Source: Martinezella lusitana
Lineage (GTDB): Bacteria; Pseudomonadota; Alphaproteobacteria; Rhizobiales; Rhizobiaceae
Direction: 5' to 3'
NCBI RefSeq assembly: GCF_010668395.1
Contig: NZ_WUEY01000027.1
Coordinates: 1 to 64,000, forward strand
DNA: 64,000 bases
Below the pieces are notes generated by a model that was given only the letters and a program-made list of their open reading frames with translations, was not told the DNA's origin and did no database searches. This document shows, piece after piece, positions 27,168-34,701 of the stretch. Both the position numbers and the translations under genes were made by a program. How positions within the stretch are numbered: position 1 is the first letter of the stretch; the number at the start of each line of letters is the position of its first letter.

Positions 27168-27179
27168 TTGCATATGCAA
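27168..27179. promoter_or_regulatory. 12-bp palindrome before the EIIA gene
   Basis: TTGCATATGCAA is a perfect palindrome ending 16 bp before the EIIA start codon and overlapping the expected 5' leader. Possible operator; no regulator is identified. Confidence 0.3.
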
Positions 27180-27195
27180 TGGGAGCAGTAATATC

Positions 27196-27597
27196 ATGAT
27201 TGGACTTGTGCTTGTCACTCATGGCAAGCTGGCTGAAGAGTTTCGGCATGCTGTCGAGCATGTCGTTGGTCCGCAGAAGTTCATAGAAACGGTATGCATT
27301 GGTCCCGAGGACGATATGGACAAGCGCCGGCAGGACATTCTGCAGGCCGTCGCGGGCGCCGACGACGGGCACGGCGTCATCATCCTCACCGACATGTTCG
27401 GCGGCACTCCTTCCAATCTCGCAATCTCCGTCATGAATAGCGGCCATACCGAGGTCATCGCCGGCGTCAATCTGCCGATGCTGATCAAGCTTGCCGGCGT
27501 GCGCGGCGACAACAACATGGAAAGGGCTCTGGTGGAAGCTTCGGAGGCAGGTCGCAAATATATCAACGTGGCCAGCCGCGTGCTTAGCGGCAAATAA
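27196..27597 (+). CDS. PTS IIA component, mannose/fructose type
   Basis: 133-aa EIIA-Man-type protein. The phospho-acceptor His9 is in LVTHGKLAEEF, and the conserved TDMFGGTPSNLA motif is present. There is no IIB, IIC or IID gene, so it is expected to be regulatory, receiving phosphate from HPr. ATG 27196 starts the family sequence and has GGAG upstream; a frame from 27091 adds an unrelated extension. HPr follows after 19 bp. Confidence 0.94.
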   Translation: MIGLVLVTHGKLAEEFRHAVEHVVGPQKFIETVCIGPEDDMDKRRQDILQAVAGADDGHGVIILTDMFGGTPSNLAISVMNSGHTEVIAGVNLPMLIKLAGVRGDNNMERALVEASEAGRKYINVASRVLSGK

Positions 27598-27616
27598 CGA
27601 GGCAAGCACAGCCCCC

Positions 27617-27898
27617 ATGACCATGACCGAGCTTTCCCGGGAACTCCTCATCATCAACAAACGGGGCCTGCACGCCCGAGCCTCCGCAAAATTCGTACAA
27701 ACCGTCGAAGCATACGATGCCGCGATCACCGTTTCGAAGGACGGCACCACGGTCGGCGGCAATTCGATCATGGGCCTGATGATGCTGGCCGCCAGTCCCG
27801 GCTGCAGCGTGCTGGTGACGGCAAGCGGCAATCAGGCGGCCGAAGCGCTCGAGGCGCTCGATCAGCTGGTGGCCAACAAGTTCGGCGAGGAAATGTAA
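27617..27898 (+). CDS. ptsH: HPr family phosphocarrier protein
   Basis: 93 aa. The phospho-His19 site is in KRGLHARASAKF and the regulatory Ser50 in GGNSIMGLMML, so both the PEP-dependent and the HprK-dependent sites are intact. Together with the neighbouring EIIA and short HprK it makes a regulatory phosphorelay typical of alphaproteobacteria. An alternative ATG at 27623 would remove two residues. Confidence 0.94.
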   Translation: MTMTELSRELLIINKRGLHARASAKFVQTVEAYDAAITVSKDGTTVGGNSIMGLMMLAASPGCSVLVTASGNQAAEALEALDQLVANKFGEEM

Positions 27899-27920
27899 GG
27901 TTTCCTCCGGCCATTGCCGG

Positions 27921-27950
27921 GATATAAAGACATAAAGACTTCTTTATATC
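27921..27950. promoter_or_regulatory. Candidate operator upstream of ahcY
   Basis: Three ATAAAGA half-sites in 30 bp. GATATAAAGA (27921-27930) is a perfect inverted repeat of TCTTTATATC (27941-27950), and the middle half-site ATAAAGA (27932-27938) forms a tighter 16-bp palindrome with the same right arm. A TTGATT -35-like hexamer follows at 27955. It lies 130 bp before ahcY. A SAH-sensing ArsR-type regulator (SahR) controls ahcY in several Proteobacteria; that this is its site is my inference. Confidence 0.55.
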
Positions 27951-28079
27951 ATTATTGATTTCCACCCTGAAGCCTGCTACACGGCATCATCCTACACGCT
28001 ATAGCGTGCAATTTTTGTTGCATTCGGCTGAGGCGTTTGCCCGCGGCGCGACTGCATCGTTCAGGCTGGAGACCCACTG

Positions 28080-29480
28080 ATGAGCACTGAAAAGGACTAC
28101 GTCGTCGCTGATATCGGCCTTGCCGACTTCGGCCGCAAGGAAATCTCGATCGCCGAAACCGAAATGCCGGGCCTGATGGCCTGCCGCGCCGAATTCGGCG
28201 AAGCGCAGCCGCTGAAGGGCGCACGCATCACCGGCTCCCTGCACATGACGATCCAGACCGCCGTTCTCATCGAGACACTGGTCGCGCTCGGCGCTCAGGT
28301 CCGCTGGGCCTCCTGCAACATCTTCTCCACGCAGGACCATGCCGCCGCAGCGATCGCCGCCTCCGGCGTTCCGGTCTTCGCGATCAAGGGCGAAAGCCTC
28401 GAAGACTACTGGATCTACACCGACAAGATCTTCCAGTGGACCGATGGCGGCCTCTCCAACATGATCCTCGACGATGGCGGCGACGCCACGATGTACATCC
28501 TGCTCGGCGCCCGCGCCGAAGCCGGCGAGGACGTGCTCTCCCATCCGCATTCGGAAGAAGAGGAAATCCTCTTCGCGCAGATCAAGAAGCGCCTTCAGGC
28601 TTCGCCGGGCTGGTTCACCAAGCAGCGCGACGCCATCAAGGGCGTGACCGAAGAAACCACGACCGGCGTCAACCGCCTCTACCAGCTCAGCCAGAAGGGC
28701 CTGCTGCCCTTCCCGGCCATCAACGTCAACGATAGCGTCACCAAGTCGAAGTTCGACAACAAGTACGGCTGCAAGGAATCGCTGGTCGACGGCATCCGCC
28801 GCGCCACCGACGTGATGATGGCCGGCAAGGTCGCCGTCGTCTGCGGCTACGGCGACGTCGGCAAGGGTTCCGCCGCTTCGCTTTCCGGCGCCGGCGCCCG
28901 CGTCAAGGTCACCGAAGTCGATCCGATCTGCGCCCTTCAGGCTGCCATGGACGGCTACGAAGTCGTTCAGCTCGAAGACGTCGTTTCGAGCGCCGACATC
29001 TTCATCACCACGACCGGCAACAAGGATGTCATCCGCATCGACCACATGCGCGCGATGAAGGACATGGCGATCGTCGGCAACATCGGCCACTTCGACAACG
29101 AAATCCAGGTTGCCGCGCTGCGGAACCAGAAGTGGACGAATATCAAGCCGCAGGTCGACCTGGTCGAGTTCTCCAAGGGCAACCGCATCATCCTTCTGTC
29201 CGAAGGCCGCCTGCTGAACCTGGGCAACGCCACCGGCCACCCGTCCTTCGTGATGTCGGCTTCCTTCACCAACCAGACGTTGGCGCAGATCGAGCTGTTC
29301 ACCAAGCCCGGCCACTACAAGAACGAGGTCTACGTTCTGCCGAAGCACCTCGACGAGAAGGTCGCCCGCCTGCATCTGGCCAAGCTCGGCGTAAAGCTGA
29401 CGGAGCTTTCGGAAGAGCAGGCTTCGTATATCGGCGTAACGCCGAAAGGTCCTTTCAAGTCCGACCACTACAGATACTGA
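28080..29480 (+). CDS. ahcY: S-adenosylhomocysteinase
   Basis: 466 aa. It hydrolyses S-adenosylhomocysteine to adenosine and homocysteine, keeping methylation going. The NAD-binding GYGDVGKGSAASL motif and the SAHH signatures STQDHAAAAIA and KGESLEDYW are clear; the C-terminus KSDHYRY is conserved. The bacterial-type insertion (about residues 150-190) explains the length. It is monocistronic by context: an operator-like site upstream and a strong terminator downstream. Confidence 0.98.
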   Translation: MSTEKDYVVADIGLADFGRKEISIAETEMPGLMACRAEFGEAQPLKGARITGSLHMTIQTAVLIETLVALGAQVRWASCNIFSTQDHAAAAIAASGVPVFAIKGESLEDYWIYTDKIFQWTDGGLSNMILDDGGDATMYILLGARAEAGEDVLSHPHSEEEEILFAQIKKRLQASPGWFTKQRDAIKGVTEETTTGVNRLYQLSQKGLLPFPAINVNDSVTKSKFDNKYGCKESLVDGIRRATDVMMAGKVAVVCGYGDVGKGSAASLSGAGARVKVTEVDPICALQAAMDGYEVVQLEDVVSSADIFITTTGNKDVIRIDHMRAMKDMAIVGNIGHFDNEIQVAALRNQKWTNIKPQVDLVEFSKGNRIILLSEGRLLNLGNATGHPSFVMSASFTNQTLAQIELFTKPGHYKNEVYVLPKHLDEKVARLHLAKLGVKLTELSEEQASYIGVTPKGPFKSDHYRY

Positions 29481-29510
29481 TTAGCAAATCACTATCCACA
29501 ACATCTTGTG

Positions 29511-29546
29511 GCCCTGGCATTGACAAATGCCGGGGCTTATTTTTTA
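29511..29546 (+). terminator. ahcY terminator
   Basis: Arms GCCCTGGCATT (29511-29521) and AATGCCGGGGC (29526-29536), with one wobble pair, are followed by TTATTTTTT. The hairpin starts 30 bp after the ahcY stop. Confidence 0.88.
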
Positions 29547-29797
29547 GCCAGCTCCCTTCCCGCAGATTCCCTTAGGCAGTATTGTTTTTACACTTGATTC
29601 GTGACGAACCGGGCATGCCCGGAGCCATGAAAATGGGATGTCTTGTCAGGATGCGGCACAGTAGAGCCGGATGATTCCAGGTCGATCCGGCCTGAAATCT
29701 GAATCGGCTCTGCAATCAAATAAGTAGAACATGATGTCGTCCGAAAACCGCTTGCACTTTTCGGCATCATGCTCTGAAGGACGGAGACAGGCCTCTT
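29547..29797. other. Gap between the ahcY terminator and divL
   Basis: No gene. It contains a 14-bp perfect palindrome CCGGGCATGCCCGG (29609-29622), preceded by AT-rich promoter-like sequence, and then the type B repeat (listed separately). The divL promoter probably lies here. Confidence 0.5.
29662..29775. repeat. Mosaic palindromic repeat (type B, copy 2)
   Basis: Aligns along its length with 24593-24713: same opening AGAGCCGGATGATT, same central GTCCGAAAACCGC and same closing CGGCATCATGCTC. It ends 22 bp before the divL start codon, so it lies in its leader or promoter. Confidence 0.75.
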
Positions 29798-32383
29798 ATG
29801 TCTGAAGGGGAAGACAACCTGCATCAGCCAGCGCTACGCCGAGCGGCAGTGCGGTTGCGGCAGGGCAGCGCATATCGGCTTCCAGAGCGGGCGAAGCGCG
29901 GAAATGACGGTGGCCGGCTGGCCTCGCTGACCCGCCTGCTGCGGCTCAGCGTCTTTGGCGGTCTCGCGACCGGCCTGGCAGGACCCGTTCTCGCGCAGAG
30001 CAACGCTGTGACGCAGACAGGCATGCGCCTCTTCACCTCCTCGGAAATGGCTGTCTGCTCCGTCATCATCGGTGTCATCTCGGCAGCGCTTCTGTCGACC
30101 ATGTGGATGGTCCGGCAGCGCGGCAATATGGAAAGCGAAAGCCGCGAGATCCGTACGGCTCTCTCCGATGCCAACCAGCGCATTTCGCAATATCAGGCGC
30201 TGATCGCCGACAAGAACCGCCGGATCGTCATCTGGGACGGCCAGAATGCGCGCCCGGAACTGCTCGGCCAGCTTCCGGTCGAGACCGGCGCCCCCCAGGA
30301 CAACGAATTCCTCGCCTTCGGGCGCTGGCTGAAATCATGGTCGGCCGGCGAGCTCGACAAGGCAATCGACAAGCTGCGCGGCAACGGCCAGAGCTTCGAC
30401 ATGGTGGTCGAAACCAACCGTGACGAAATCCTGGAAGCGCAAGGGCGCATTTCCGGCGGACGGGCCTTCGTTCGCTTCATCGCGCTCAACAATCTGCGCG
30501 CGGAACTGGCCGAGCTGAAGATCGAGCGCGAACGGCTGATGACGTCGATCTCCACCTTCCAGAACCTGCTCGACGCCATCGACCTGCCGGTCTGGCAACG
30601 CGATGCGGAAGGCGCGCTGACCTGGGTCAACCAGGCCTATGGCGAAGCCGTGGAAGCGGTGTCTACCGATGAGGCCGTGCGCGAAGGACGCGAATTCCTG
30701 ACGACCGTGACCCGTGAGCGCATTCGCGCCGCGACCACGCCGGAATCGCCCTTCCACGACAAGATTTCGACCGTCGTGCACGGCAACCGCACCTTCTTCG
30801 ACGTCGTCGACGTGAAGGCTCCGAACGGTTCCGCCGGCATCGCCATCGACGTGTCCGAAGCGGAGGCCGTCCGGGCCGAGCTGGCGCGCACGCTGAAGAG
30901 CCACGCCGAAACGCTCGACCATCTCGCAACCCCGGTCGCGATCTTCGATGGCGACAGGCGGCTGCAGTTCTACAACCAGGCCTTCGTCCAGCTCTGGGAG
31001 CTCGACATCGCCTTCCTCGAGAAGCGACCCGACAATAGCGAGCTTCTGGACCGGCTGCGCGGCGCCAAGAAGCTGCCGGAGCAGCTGAACTGGAAGACGT
31101 GGAAGGACGGCGTCCTTTCGGTCTATCGCGCCCTCGACACGCAGACCGATCTCTGGCACTTGCCCAATGGCCAGATCCTTCGGGTTTTCGCCACCGCCCA
31201 TCCGCAGGGGGGCGCCACCTGGGTATTCGAGAACCTGACCGAGCAGGTCGATCTCGAAACGCGCTACAATACGCTGGTCAAGGTTCAGGGCGAGACCATC
31301 GACCATCTCTCCGAGGGCGTTGCCGTTTTCGGGCCTGATGGCCGCATCCGCCTTTCCAACCCGGCCTTCCGTATCCTCTGGAACATCACCGAGGCGCAGG
31401 CGAAGCCCGACACGCATATCCAGGCCTTGGCGGAGGCCTGCGCTCCCTCTTACGACCGGCCGGACGGCTGGAAGCGGTTTGCCGAGCAGATCACCAGCTT
31501 CGACGACGAGCGCCCGTCATCCCAAGGCACGCTGGAGCTCTATTCCAATCTGGTGCTCGACTACGCCGTCATTCCGCTGCCGAACGCACAGACCATGCTG
31601 ACCTTCGTCAACAAGACCGACAGCGTGCGCGCCGAACGGGCACTGACGGAGAAGAACGAAGCGCTGCTGAAGGCGGACGAGCTGAAGAACGATTTCGTCC
31701 AGCATGTGTCCTACGAGCTGCGCTCGCCGCTGACCAACATCATCGGCTTCACGGACCTCCTGAAGACGCCGGGCATCGGCTCGCTGAACGAACGGCAGGC
31801 CGAGTATATCGACCATATCTCCACCTCCTCCTCGGTGCTTCTGACGCTGGTCAACGATATTCTCGACCTGGCGACGGTCGATGCCGGCATCATGCGGCTG
31901 AACTATTCCGAGATCGTGCTCAACGACCTGCTCGACGAAGTGTCGATGCAGATCGCCGACCGGCTGCAGGAAAGCGGCGTGACGCTCGAAATCACCGTGC
32001 CGGCGCAACTCGGCTCCATGGTCGCCGATCAGCAGCGCCTGAAGCAGATCCTGCTGAAGCTTCTGACCAATGCCGCCAATTTCGCGCCCGAGGGATCGAC
32101 GATCTCGCTCAAGTGCGGGCGCGAAGGGTCGGATTTTGTCTTCTCGGTCTCCGACAAGGGTCCTGGCATACCGGAAGACCTGATCCAGAGCGTCTTCAAC
32201 CGCTTCGCCTCCGGCGGCAAGGGCAGCAAGCGCAGCGGCGCGGGCCTCGGCCTTTCCATCGTCGAAAGCTTCGTCAGCCTGCATGACGGCGAAGTCTCGA
32301 TCGAAAGCCAGCCAGGCAAGGGAACGATAGTGACCTGCCGGATTCCCTCCGCTGAATTGCCTCACTCCGTCGCTGCAGAATGA
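29798..32383 (+). CDS. divL: DivL-like PAS-domain pseudo-histidine kinase
   Basis: 861 aa. Hydrophobic segments are near residues 45-65 and 80-105; PAS-like repeats (for example DAIDLPVWQRDAEG and ATPVAIFDGDRRLQF) fill the centre; a HisKA-HATPase module ends the protein. The H-box reads FVQHVSYELRSPLT: Tyr639 stands where the phospho-accepting His should be, the hallmark of Caulobacter DivL, which regulates CckA. The HATPase motifs (GPGIPEDL, GAGLGLSIVESF) look intact. Length and architecture fit DivL. It overlaps the next gene by 4 nt (ATGA). Confidence 0.85.
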   Translation: MSEGEDNLHQPALRRAAVRLRQGSAYRLPERAKRGNDGGRLASLTRLLRLSVFGGLATGLAGPVLAQSNAVTQTGMRLFTSSEMAVCSVIIGVISAALLSTMWMVRQRGNMESESREIRTALSDANQRISQYQALIADKNRRIVIWDGQNARPELLGQLPVETGAPQDNEFLAFGRWLKSWSAGELDKAIDKLRGNGQSFDMVVETNRDEILEAQGRISGGRAFVRFIALNNLRAELAELKIERERLMTSISTFQNLLDAIDLPVWQRDAEGALTWVNQAYGEAVEAVSTDEAVREGREFLTTVTRERIRAATTPESPFHDKISTVVHGNRTFFDVVDVKAPNGSAGIAIDVSEAEAVRAELARTLKSHAETLDHLATPVAIFDGDRRLQFYNQAFVQLWELDIAFLEKRPDNSELLDRLRGAKKLPEQLNWKTWKDGVLSVYRALDTQTDLWHLPNGQILRVFATAHPQGGATWVFENLTEQVDLETRYNTLVKVQGETIDHLSEGVAVFGPDGRIRLSNPAFRILWNITEAQAKPDTHIQALAEACAPSYDRPDGWKRFAEQITSFDDERPSSQGTLELYSNLVLDYAVIPLPNAQTMLTFVNKTDSVRAERALTEKNEALLKADELKNDFVQHVSYELRSPLTNIIGFTDLLKTPGIGSLNERQAEYIDHISTSSSVLLTLVNDILDLATVDAGIMRLNYSEIVLNDLLDEVSMQIADRLQESGVTLEITVPAQLGSMVADQQRLKQILLKLLTNAANFAPEGSTISLKCGREGSDFVFSVSDKGPGIPEDLIQSVFNRFASGGKGSKRSGAGLGLSIVESFVSLHDGEVSIESQPGKGTIVTCRIPSAELPHSVAAE

Positions 32384-33891
32384 CAGCTTCCGACAGCAGC
32401 CTCTCCCTTTTCCTCGCGGACGACACGGCCACGGCCCAGCTCGGCGAGGATCTGGCGCTGGCATTGAAGACCGGTGACTGTCTGGCGCTCTCAGGCGATC
32501 TCGGCGCGGGCAAATCTTCGCTCGCCCGCGCGCTGTTGCGCGCCATGGCCGACGATGCCGAACTGGATGTGCCGAGCCCAACCTTTACGCTCGTGCAATC
32601 CTACGAGCTGCGTATTCCAGTCTCGCATTTCGATCTCTACCGCCTCGGCGATCCGAGCGAATTGACGGAGCTCGGCTTCGATGAAGCCCTGCAGGCCGGC
32701 ATCTGCCTTGTCGAATGGCCTGAAATGGCCGAAGGCGAGCTGCCGAAAGAGCGCGTCGATCTCCAGCTTACCCATGAGGGCGAGGGACGGCGGGTCACGA
32801 TCACGGCGCCGGCCAGGCAGGCGGCTCGCATCGAGCGCGTGCTTGATATTCGCGCCTTTCTCGATTCGCGCGGCTATGGCGGCGCGCATCGGCGCTTCCT
32901 GACGGGCGATGCCTCGCTGCGCGCCTATGAATCGATCTATCCGAAGGATGGCGGCAGCCGCGTGATCCTGATGGACTGGCCGCGTCTGCCGGAAGGGCCG
33001 GCCGTGCTCGACGGCAAGCCCTATCCGAAGGTCGCCCATCTTGCCTGGGATGCCTATCCCTTCGTGGCAATCGCCAATGTCCTCAGAGAGAACGGCTTTG
33101 CCGCTCCGGAAATCTTCGCCGCCGACTACGACCGGGGCATCCTGCTGATCGAGGATCTTGGCACGGATGGCGTGCTGGACGAACACGGAAAGCCGATTGC
33201 CGAGCGCTATCGCGCCAGCGTCGCGTGCCTGGCGCATCTGCACGGCCTCTCCATTCCCCGCGACATTCCGGTTACGCCTGACCACACCCATCACATTCCC
33301 GACTTCGACCGGACCGCGATGAAGATGGAAGCGCGGCTGCTTCTCGACTGGCACCTGCCCTGGAAGCGCGGAACGCCGGCCAGCGACGAGGAGCGAGCCG
33401 ACTATCTGGCGATCTGGGACGGGCTGATCGATCAGCTCGAAGATACGGAAAAGAACCTGCTGCTGCGCGACATGCATTCGCCGAATATCATCTGGCGGGC
33501 GAGGGAAAAGGGCATCCAGCGCATCGGCCTCATCGATTTCCAGGATGCAATGATCGGGCCGACCTCCTATGATGTCGCCTCGCTGGTGCAGGATGCGCGC
33601 GTGACGATCGAGCGCGATCTGCATGACCGGCTGATGGCCGACTATCTCGCGCTCCGGCATGCCCAGGGCGGGTTCGACGGGGCTAAATTCCTGAAGAGCT
33701 GGGCGATCATGTCGGCGCAGCGCAACTGCAAGCTTGCCGGCCTCTGGGTGCGGCTGCTGCAGCGCGACGGCAAGCCCGGATATCTGAAGCACATGCCGCG
33801 CACGCTCGCCTATCTCGCCATCGCCTTCGAGCATGAAGCGCTCGCACCGCTGCGCGAATGGTGCGAGAAGGCTGGTATTGGCCAGGTATAA
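32380..33891 (+). CDS. TsaE-AmgK fusion (tRNA t6A ATPase + sugar kinase-like domain)
   Basis: 503 aa in two domains. Residues 1-150 are TsaE, the ATPase of tRNA threonylcarbamoyladenosine synthesis: Walker A GDLGAGKSS (39-47), SPTFTLV and HFDLYRL. Residues 165-503 are an aminoglycoside-phosphotransferase-fold kinase of the AmgK type (catalytic DMHSPNIIW near 366, metal site LIDFQDAMIGP near 388). AmgK phosphorylates MurNAc/GlcNAc at the anomeric carbon, and the next gene encodes MurU, the following enzyme of that recycling route. The two domains are in one uninterrupted frame. Start overlaps the divL stop. Confidence 0.9.
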   Translation: MTASDSSLSLFLADDTATAQLGEDLALALKTGDCLALSGDLGAGKSSLARALLRAMADDAELDVPSPTFTLVQSYELRIPVSHFDLYRLGDPSELTELGFDEALQAGICLVEWPEMAEGELPKERVDLQLTHEGEGRRVTITAPARQAARIERVLDIRAFLDSRGYGGAHRRFLTGDASLRAYESIYPKDGGSRVILMDWPRLPEGPAVLDGKPYPKVAHLAWDAYPFVAIANVLRENGFAAPEIFAADYDRGILLIEDLGTDGVLDEHGKPIAERYRASVACLAHLHGLSIPRDIPVTPDHTHHIPDFDRTAMKMEARLLLDWHLPWKRGTPASDEERADYLAIWDGLIDQLEDTEKNLLLRDMHSPNIIWRAREKGIQRIGLIDFQDAMIGPTSYDVASLVQDARVTIERDLHDRLMADYLALRHAQGGFDGAKFLKSWAIMSAQRNCKLAGLWVRLLQRDGKPGYLKHMPRTLAYLAIAFEHEALAPLREWCEKAGIGQV

Positions 33892-33965
33892 ATCCAAGAC
33901 CCGGCGACGGCTTTCCGGCCTTGTGCTAAAGGAAAGCAGATAGCGAATCACGAGTTCGAGACGAG

Positions 33966-34697
33966 ATGACCATCAAGCAAGCCATGGTATTGGCCGCGGG
34001 GCTCGGAACCCGCATGCGGCCGATCACCGACACCATCCCGAAGCCGCTGGTGAAGATCGGCGGCAAGCCAATGATCGATTATGCGCTGGATGCGCTGGCG
34101 CAGGCGGGCGTCGAGCGAGCCGTGGTGAACGTCCACCACCACGCCGACCAGATGGAGGCGCATTTGCGCGGCTATCGCGGCCTCGACATCCTGATCTCCG
34201 ACGAACGGGACGCGCTGATGAACAATGGCGGCGGGCTCGTCAAAGGCCTGAAGCTGCTCGGCCGCGATCCGGTTTTCGTCATGAACGCCGATCTGTTCTG
34301 GGTCGGCGAAAAGCCCGGCCATCCGACGAATCTCGAACGTTTAGCCGGATTCTACGACGAGCGGCGCATGGATATGGCGATGCTCTGCGTCGATCTGGAG
34401 CAAACCACCGGCCATAACGGCAAGAACGACTTCAGCATGGCTGACGGCGGAAGCCTCGCCCGCTATCGCGATGTCGGGCACAATGGCGTCGTCTATGCCG
34501 GCGCGATCGCGATGAGCCCGTCCTTCTTCGACGACGCGCCGAATGACGCCTTCAACCTCAACATCTACTTCGACAAGGCCATCGCGCGCGGCCGGCTCTA
34601 TGGCACCATGCTCGACGGCCACTGGCTGACTGTGGGAACGCCGGAGGCAATCGGCGAGGCGGAGGAAACGATCCGGACCTACCGGGCGTTCGCGTGA
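33966..34697 (+). CDS. murU: N-acetylmuramate-1-phosphate uridylyltransferase MurU-like
   Basis: 243-aa nucleotidyltransferase. The signature AAGLGTRMRPITDTIPKPLV is at the N-terminus and the metal-binding Asp in VMNADLFW near residue 108. Beside an AmgK domain it fits MurU, which makes UDP-MurNAc in the anabolic peptidoglycan recycling pathway first described in Pseudomonas. By sequence alone it could be another sugar-1-phosphate transferase; context decides. addB starts 4 bp after it. Confidence 0.85.
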   Translation: MTIKQAMVLAAGLGTRMRPITDTIPKPLVKIGGKPMIDYALDALAQAGVERAVVNVHHHADQMEAHLRGYRGLDILISDERDALMNNGGGLVKGLKLLGRDPVFVMNADLFWVGEKPGHPTNLERLAGFYDERRMDMAMLCVDLEQTTGHNGKNDFSMADGGSLARYRDVGHNGVVYAGAIAMSPSFFDDAPNDAFNLNIYFDKAIARGRLYGTMLDGHWLTVGTPEAIGEAEETIRTYRAFA

Positions 34698-34701
34698 GCC
34701 T

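Noticed and set aside
27995..28008. Palindrome CACGCTATAGCGTG before ahcY as a riboswitch or attenuator
   Set aside because: The stem is too short, and the leader shows none of the conserved elements of SAM or SAH riboswitches that I could recognise.
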